Notes under the pieces: generated by a model
Told to the model about the DNA's origin: nothing
What the model saw: only the letters and a program-made list of their open reading frames with translations
Database searches by the model: none
Program-made: the position numbers and the translations under genes
From: Nocardioides deserti
GTDB taxonomy: Bacteria > Actinomycetota > Actinomycetes > Propionibacteriales > Nocardioidaceae
NCBI RefSeq assembly: GCF_014266025.1
Contig: NZ_JACMYC010000003.1
Span: forward strand, 248,001-312,000
Length of the DNA: 64,000 nt
Direction: 5' to 3'
Part shown: positions 63,884 to 64,000 of the stretch, piece by piece
Position numbering within the stretch: the first letter of the stretch is position 1
How the letters are laid out: each line of letters begins with the position of its first letter

Positions 63884-64000
63884 CTAGTTGTCGCCGAGGC
63901 TCGGCAGCCAGGTGGCGATCTCTGGGAAGAGGATCAGGATCACCGTGGTGATGATGGCCATCGGCATGAACCACCAGCAGGCCATGAAGACGTCGTTGAG
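63884..64000 (-). CDS. TRAP transporter large permease (DctM), C-terminal end
   Basis: Only the last 38 codons lie in the window: LNDVFMACWWFMPMAIITTVI, ILILFPEIATWLPSL, GDN and stop. The last membrane helix followed by FP-E-x-x-x-W-L-P is typical of DctM C-termini. It is on the same strand as, and 43 bases before, the P450 gene, so transport and oxygenation may be one transcription unit. The binding protein at 44.3 kb may be its partner or another copy may lie beyond the edge. Confidence 0.75.
   Translation of the reverse strand, partial: LNDVFMACWWFMPMAIITTVILILFPEIATWLPSLGDN

Overview
The window is very GC-rich, densely coding DNA from an actinobacterium, most likely a member of the Nocardioidaceae close to Nocardioides. 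That assignment is inferred from family content: a maleylpyruvate-isomerase-type mycothiol enzyme, a DUF4191 protein, an HNH protein of the DUF222/13E12 family behind a LexA box, glnA behind a GlnR box, and many starts that look leaderless. No rRNA, tRNA, CRISPR array or intact insertion sequence was seen.

Bases 1-25,600 are core chromosome. They hold a sensor kinase and response regulator with a degenerate third partner, a sigma-like protein anchored in the membrane, gcvT with a coupled small gene, leucyl aminopeptidase pepA, a MerR-PP2C fusion, a methyltransferase and the DUF222/HNH gene. Then comes a lipoate-centred stretch (lpdA, sucB, lipB, lipA) broken by a TIGR01777 epimerase, a mycothiol-type enzyme, an acetyltransferase, an ABC exporter and an SRPBCC protein. 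The core part ends with DUF4191, a lipoprotein, an RDD protein and glnA. At least seven genes here have TANNNT exactly 6 or 7 bases before the start codon, the geometry of leaderless mRNAs.

Bases 25,600-26,600 are a poorly coding junction with a long hairpin and possible transposase debris. From a universal stress protein at 26.6 kb to the right edge lies one large catabolic region of five to six transcription units: (a) Baeyer-Villiger monooxygenase, CoA transferase, alpha/beta hydrolase and GntR regulator (+); (b) two acyl-CoA dehydrogenases, SDR and amidohydrolase (-); (c) thiolase, SDR, enoyl-CoA hydratase, two DUF1254/DUF1214 proteins and two alcohol dehydrogenases (+); (d) acyl-CoA ligase, CitE-type lyase, acyl-CoA dehydrogenase, MaoC, Fe-S flavoprotein reductase, alcohol dehydrogenase, SDR and TRAP binding protein (-); (e) a lone alcohol dehydrogenase (+); (f) TRAP permease (cut by the edge), cytochrome P450, ferredoxin, tandem CoA transferase, FAS1-like dehydratase, MaoC, thiolase-like protein, DUF35 and MFS transporter (-).

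Together these genes describe uptake (TRAP, MFS), oxygenation (P450 with a 3Fe-4S ferredoxin, BVMO), alcohol and ketone oxidation, CoA activation, beta-oxidation and probably a retro-aldol cleavage of an alicyclic or branched acid. The substrate cannot be read from the sequence. A short repeated motif (WTGATTRYCAT) lies at several of the region's promoters and may be the operator of the local FadR-type GntR protein. The most unusual items are the unfused ChsH/Ltp2-like aldolase block, a trimethylamine-dehydrogenase-like reductase missing one Fe-S cysteine, a double-length CoA transferase whose first half has lost its acidic catalytic residue, and the MerR-phosphatase fusion.
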